From contig JABTTQ020000228.1 of NCBI GenBank assembly GCA_016081115.2, positions 620,001 to 684,000 on the forward strand: DNA of 64,000 nt. Reading direction: 5' to 3'. Below the pieces are notes generated by a model. The model saw nothing but the letters and a program-made list of their open reading frames with translations. It ran no database searches and had not been told where the DNA came from. Source of the stretch: Rehmannia glutinosa. Taxonomy: Eukaryota > Streptophyta > Magnoliopsida > Lamiales > Orobanchaceae. How positions within the stretch are numbered: position 1 is the first letter of the stretch; the number at the start of each line of letters is the position of its first letter. Below are positions 59,176 through 64,000 of this stretch, one piece after another. The position numbers and the translations under genes are program-made.

Positions 59176-59200
59176 ACGTGTTCGATCCACGTTCACCGCA
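59128..59200 (+). tRNA. trnF-GAA: tRNA-Phe (anticodon GAA)
   Basis: 73 nt, all four arms pair. Acceptor GCGGGGA/TTCACCGC (with the usual G-T pair), A box TAGCTCAGTTGG, anticodon loop ACTGAAGAT with GAA, B box GTTCGATCC. Identical to the usual nuclear plant tRNA-Phe as far as I recall. ACAACA just upstream fits the CAA start motif of plant tRNA genes. No intron. Confidence 0.97.
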
Positions 59201-59208
59201 TATAATTA

Positions 59209-59224
59209 TTTTTATTTTTATTTT
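59209..59224 (+). terminator. Pol III terminator of tRNA-Phe
   Basis: T-runs (TTTTTATTTTTATTTT) begin about 9 bp after the gene. Confidence 0.75.
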
Positions 59225-59639
59225 ACCTTTTTCCCCCTGGAAAATGGCTGTACTATTTATACATCTGTTGTCGACTATCTTCAATAAATGTTTATCTTTT
59301 CATCTGTACCTTTTATCTCCTTTCTTTGCGTGCAAACCCACCTCCCTTTCCATTCCATTGTATGACAGAAAAAATGTTTATCTTTTCCACTGTTATTTTT
59401 GTACAAATATTTAATAACCTAATAATTATTTAATATTCTCATCAAAACTACATCTTATTCGAATTTTGATCGAAGTGTTCAAAACTATTTGATGTTTCAT
59501 TTTCTTACTATGAAAATATAGTTACAATGTAATTATTTACGCTTGGTGATTATCATCAAGACGCATCATTTAATTCCCCAAATAATTAACTTGGAAGCTA
59601 GTGAAGTGAGAATAATTTAGGCTAAACTTCTCAATGGAC

Positions 59640-60110
59640 CATATGATACAGGAGAAATGTTTACAAAGATAAAACTCACCTCAAAACGTTCAATTTGTAG
59701 GGACCCCATTCCCGGAAAGCCAATAAAAAGCCTACGGGTTTCCCAGAGAAAGAAAAGAGACTCCTGCAAATCCTGGATGGAGATTCAACTATGAATACAT
59801 AAAGAGAGACAATAATTGAGATAATGCTCTCGATATTAAATTAATAATCAACCACCATAAAAATAATAATAATAAAACGAATATTTATAGGATTAAATTA
59901 CTTCTATAACTCCCAACTATTGAAAACTCTTAAAGATAATAACACAATCCACTAAAACTAATCTAAATAGATAATAATTATCTCTAAATCTTATCTCCAT
60001 CATTCTCTTCGAGATCGAGACGATTAGTCCTCGAATCAAAAGAGGGATCATCACTAGAAAAATTGCCAAACCATAGTGGGGCACGAGGAAGACGAGACGA
60101 GCAAACAAGA
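59640..60110 (-). repeat. Possible gypsy 3' end/LTR remnant; partial second copy at 61050-61230
   Basis: On the minus strand 60100-59984 reads RLPRAPLWFGNFSSDDPSF and ends LEENDGDKI with TAG, like the acidic tail of a gypsy polyprotein, followed by LTR-like DNA. Phrases ATTGAAAACTCTTAAA and GATTCAACTATGAA recur at 61050-61230, showing a dispersed repeat. No ends fixed. Confidence 0.3.
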
Positions 60111-60450
60111 TGAATATCAAAATATGTTTGATTTAGATAAAAATCAAATAATCAAGATTGAACTTTAGAAAACCATTACCAAGTTGCCAAATCAATGGCC
60201 GAATTCTAGTGCATCCATCGGACAGATCCGCAACATGCCATTCATTTTAGAATTTAGGGACAATACTAGATAACACATACATCGTGAATTTTGTTCTTTA
60301 TCCATGATGTTAGTCTTTTACTTTAGTTTTACCACCATTCTCAATTTCTTTATCGAAAATTGAGGGTCCGTATTAACCCATTTTATCCTCATTCAATTTC
60401 GGCAGTTTTTCATGGTTAAACATCGAAAGATAAGTGGCCATCATAACCAG

Positions 60451-60660
60451 GGGCGGAGCCAGAACAACGGGTGGGGGGGGCAAGTAGGGGTGTCAATCGT
60501 GTCATGTTCGCGGGTCGTGTTCTGATACAGATATTACAGGTCTGATACGGACCCAAACACGACCCGTTTAATTATTTGTATCAAGATACACGACATGAAC
60601 ACGACCCATTTATGACAGGGTAACCCGACACGACACGAAAAACCTATATAATTTAAAGTT
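60451..60660. repeat. Nested MITE ends (hAT-like CAGGGGCGGAGCC, then TAGGGGTGTCAA)
   Basis: CAGGGGCGGAGCCAG starts a hAT-like end with a G-run; after about 35 bp a second hAT-like end TAGGGGTGTCAATCG begins, with CACGACCCG/CGGGTCGTG phrases. The matching right ends were not found nearby. Confidence 0.45.
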
Positions 60661-61519
60661 GACACAAAAAAAAAATAAAAAAATGGTGAAGGAAATGAAA
60701 TTTACAAATAAAAATACATTAAATATTAAAAAAATATTAAATTAATATTAGGTTCCCTAGTCAAGAGTAAAAAATAAAAGATCACATTTGTGTATATATA
60801 CAAGATAATGAAGTTTATATATATTACATTTGTATCAAAAGAATATATTAATATTCATTAGTAAATATTTACAAAACACATCATTAAATCCTTAACTTGT
60901 TCAGAGTCTTTTTTGCATATCATGAAAACCATCTACAATTTATCCTATTGGATGTGCACGATACCAAATTGTTTTGCCAGCAAGTTGATCTGCTGACGAA
61001 TCTGAGCATCGTCTTTGAATACCAGCTGATGTTAGAGGAATCGTAAACAAAGTTACAAAGATAAAAGTCAACTCAATACATTGATTCAACTATGAAAGAG
61101 ACAATATTTCTTACAACTTGTATAACCTATAACTATTGAAAACTCTTAAAAAATAATAACATAATCCACTGAAACTATTGTACATAGATAATAATCCTCT
61201 CTAAATCTCATCCCCATCACCATATTTCCTAAATATATATATAGGGTTTGGATCTGGTGAGTCCACATATCTTAGGTGAGTACACGAGACCAAATCTGAG
61301 GCATTGATTTAATTTTTAAATGGTTGAGATTAAACAGATTTTACTATTTTTTAATAGATAACTTTATAAAAATAAGGACTTTTTGGTAATTTTAATTAAT
61401 ATCAGTTTTTGGGAGGGAAGTTATTTTTGGTAGTGGGCTAGAAATTAGGAACGGTTAAGAGGAACATGTTTATCTAAAATCTTGCATATCTTTTCCTCCC
61501 AAGTGTTCTCTCTGCAAAC

Positions 61520-61748
61520 CATCCCTAAATTCATCCCTATCGTGAGAAAAGGCCGTCCTCTTCCTCCACGGCTTTCCGGAGCTCTAATACTCGTGGCGCC
61601 ACCAGATGCTTCACCTCTCCGCCAAGGGCTACCGCACCATCGCCCCGACCTTCGTGGCTATGGCGACACCGATGCTCCGCCTTCCGTCAAAATCGTCCAG
61701 GGTTACGGAGACCTGCTTGGTGACTACTTCTATATGTGTAGATTCCAG
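61520..61748 (+). pseudogene. Captured first-exon fragment of a soluble epoxide hydrolase
   Basis: Reading gives VLFLHGFPEL-stop-YSWRHQ, LSAKGYRTIAP, then after a one-base shift PDLRGYGDTDAPPSVK and LLGDY, ending at a GT splice donor (CCAG/GTAATT). HGFPE (oxyanion hole) and DLRGYGDT are classic plant epoxide hydrolase motifs in the alpha/beta-hydrolase fold. A TAA replaces the usual TGG after PEL. It is GC-rich, unlike the element around it, which points to capture from a gene. The rest of the enzyme, including the catalytic nucleophile, is absent. Confidence 0.75.
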
Positions 61749-62406
61749 GTAATTAATATTTATTTTTCATTTTTTCAATTTCATCAATCATCAGTCATTA
61801 CCACTTAATTATATGTCTTCGGTGCTTAATTAGCTATTGTTTTCCCTGGAAGCAGTCTTTGTTGACAGGAATCATATTCGTCCAAAAAGTTAGGGCAAAG
61901 AGAATGAGAAAATTAGCAAAAGCATAAAGGGGTTTCAACTTAATTACCATGTGTACCTAATTGGCGTGTATCCATATGGATCTAAACTGAACCCAGAAAT
62001 CTTGATGAAAAAGACAATAACAGTTGATTTTAATGTCTTTTTTATTTGAAAAAAACGAAGTCTGGGAGATTGCTTTAATGAGAGTTTAAAATGCATATTG
62101 CTGTTGATAACTTTGCTTATTTATGTTGTATATTATGCTTATGCATGTTTTACATTATGCTTTCAAACAGGAGGTAATTAGTATTGCCATATTTTTTCCA
62201 AGTCTGGGGGATTGTCTATTGATGTTTTTCAACTGCTTATTGGTGTTGACAATTACGCTTATGAATGTTTTCTATCATGCTTATGCATGTGTTATAGTAT
62301 GCTTATGTTTTATTTTGTTTTATGCTTATAAATGTTTTGTTTTATTAATAAATGCTTTTATTAAATGACTAGTGTCTCTTTTTTGTGTTAGATTTTCTGT
62401 TGGAAA

Positions 62407-62552
62407 TGGCAAAAGAGAGTAAGAAAAGGAAGGCCGCATCTATTGACAATCATGCAGAGGCGAGTAATAAGGAGGTGGGAAAGGATAAGGGAAAAATGTG
62501 ATAGATGGTAGTAAGGGTGCGGAAGAGTCCGAATATCCCAGGTTTTCTGATT
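62407..62552 (+). CDS. Short basic ORF in the Mutator-like element, one frameshift
   Basis: ATG at 62407 opens MAKESKKRKAASIDNHAE and continues EVGKDKGK; a TGA follows, but restoring one base in the A-run (GGGAAAAATG) continues VIDGSKGAEESEYPR up to a possible splice donor (CCCAG/GTTTTC). Lys-rich, perhaps nuclear. Possibly exon 1 of a MULE-borne protein; no family recognised. Confidence 0.35.
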
Positions 62553-63733
62553 AGTGTCGTATTTATTTTCATTATTTTTAGATACTGTATGCATAATTTA
62601 TTTGCTTTTGTAAGCATAATTCAATTACTTTGTAAGCAGAATTCAATTACTTTGTAAGCAATTATTTTCATAGTATTTTATACTGTTAGCAATTATGTTC
62701 ATGGTTTTATTCATCCCTTCTTTTGGAGTCATATTTTCGTCACATTTCGGTATCCAGTTCCGAGATGAATCCAATTTTATTTCAATCTGCTGTTGGGGCA
62801 TGCAATCCCAACTGATTCAAACAAAAAAAAAAATTAAGTATCGTTTAGAATATGCATAAGCATATAATTATGCACATGTAAGCAAATGTATAGTCATATC
62901 TAAGCAAAGTACTGGTTAGAACAAATAGGGACGTAATCAAAATTTTTGAATACATACAAGGTAGCAATAGTGCATACATAAGCAATATTTCGTCTAACCC
63001 AAGCAAAAATCTGGGTTGAAAAAACCAATGATTGAATGAATGGAGAATTCATATAAGTATAAGTTTTTATTTTTTTGCATAACATGATATTTCTTATCAA
63101 ACAAACTATAATTAATATGAGGGTTTAAAACACAGTAAAAATTAAGCAACATTTTGCATACGTGCGAGCAAATATATAAGCACCTAAAAGCAACATTCCG
63201 ATCATATCAAGAAATTCTTTTTTTTATAAAAAAATAGGGATGAAGAGATGAATTTCTGCATAACTTGATATGTTTTGCATATTCGCAAGTCTGTCATAAT
63301 TACAAGCATGTACATAAGCACAAATAAGCAACATGCTATACACGCATAAGCAACTTGTCTGGGTAAACAAAAAAATGGAATGATGAATCGAATGCTTGTT
63401 TTAAAAAAATGCGAATCAAACTTTAATTGGATTCAGTAAAAATGGACAGTATAAACAAAAAATTGGAATGATGACTGGGATGATTTGTGCAACGATTCGG
63501 TGGATTAATTGTGATTACAAATTTGATGGTAACTCATCCTATTTTCAAGGGATTTACTTGATTTAGCCAACTCCCTATTTTTATGTGGACTGATTTACCC
63601 CCATTTTGACTTTATCACATAATTCATCAACATTAATCAGACTTAATCTCAACCATCGAAATATGTAGATTTGTGGCTTGGATCTGGTCTTATGTACTCA
63701 TATAATAAGGGGGTCCTATATAACCCTCCCCCT

Positions 63734-64000
63734 ATATATATATATATATATATATATATTCTCCTCACCGTAGAGAATTCACATATATATGGAGTATTAC
63801 AATGAGACAATTTTTTTTTTTAGCCTTTTAGGTCAACTAGAAATGTTTTTAACAATTTTTTTCAAATACATCTTTTCTAGCCATTTTGGAGTGTGAAATT
63901 CCAAACTTGCCGTTTAGTAGTTCAAAAGACTTTTTCAAGTCTAACATTACCAACCACACCAAAAACTCGAAAAAGCCACAGTGACTCGAGTACTGTAGCA
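63734..64000. other. (TA)n tract and intergenic DNA at the window end
   Basis: A (TA)n run at 63733-63760 is followed by AT-rich DNA without features. Confidence 0.5.

Larger units (their letters stand above)
61243..63733. mobile_element. Mutator-like element with long inverted ends and captured gene fragment
   Basis: About 95 bp at each end align as inverted repeats: left TATATATAGGG ... GTGAGTACACGAGACCAAAT ... AATGGTTGAGATTA; right, reversed, TATATATAGGG ... ATGAGTACATAAGACCAGAT ... GATGGTTGAGATTA. Both ends lie in (TA)n tracts, which hides the target duplication. Inside are an epoxide hydrolase exon scrap (61520-61748), a short basic ORF (62407), and dense TGCTTA/TAAGCA motifs. Long inverted ends plus captured host DNA are the marks of Pack-MULEs. 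Confidence 0.7.

Noticed and set aside
60451..60490. Complete hAT element starting CAGGGGCGGAGCC
   Set aside because: Only the left end is visible; the right end is missing or lost in the nested insertion.

Overview
The window is nuclear DNA of a flowering plant, very probably a eudicot. It carries spliced genes, plant-type snRNA promoters (USE plus TATA), a nuclear tRNA-Phe gene, an OVATE-family gene, and nested plant LTR retrotransposons, LINEs, hAT, CACTA, PIF/Harbinger and Mutator-like elements. I cannot name the species. Every call rests on reading and hand translation; no database search was run.

Layout. 1-3323: AT-rich DNA with a small inverted-repeat element and an L1-type LINE scrap. 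3324-9045: an internally deleted Ty1-copia element on the minus strand; one of its LTRs is split by an almost full-length RTE-type LINE with a 22-bp target duplication. 9725-11305: a spliceosomal snRNA cluster with a U5 gene, a U2 gene and a U5 5' fragment that still has its promoter. 11258-13413 (minus) and 13919-17980 (plus): a divergent gene pair, a PPR protein and an EngB-type GTPase, both probably organellar and both interrupted by small deletions. 19300-21400: a second RTE remnant, a hAT-type MITE, and a probable noncoding gene under a telo-box/site II promoter. 22232-23329: a CACTA-type non-autonomous element. 24240-26860: tandem repeats hit twice by hAT-type MITEs at the same site, then a FAR1-like (MULE-derived) pseudogene. 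27522-41763: a 14.2-kb Ty3-gypsy element of Tat type (identical 5-bp target duplication ATTAT, antisense extra ORF, 30-bp minisatellite), itself hit by two solo LTRs. 41764-48270: mostly AT-rich, with one probable solo LTR. 48277-49269: an intact OVATE-family gene. 49610-50012: a Tourist-like MITE. About 50040-55313: a decayed copia element split by a third solo LTR of the same family. 59128-59200: tRNA-Phe(GAA). 61243-63733: a Mutator-like element carrying an epoxide hydrolase exon fragment.

How the parts relate. Only the snRNA genes, the tRNA, the OVATE gene and, with reservations, the PPR/EngB pair look like host genes. The rest is mobile DNA in layers: the Tat and copia elements were in place before the three solo LTRs arrived, and the copia element at 3.3-9.0 kb was in place before the LINE. 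The shifts I can resolve in conserved coding sequence (PPR, EngB P-loop and post-G4, epoxide hydrolase scrap, MULE ORF) are all consistent with 1-2 nt deletions in short runs. This raises the possibility of uncorrected assembly errors rather than true gene decay.
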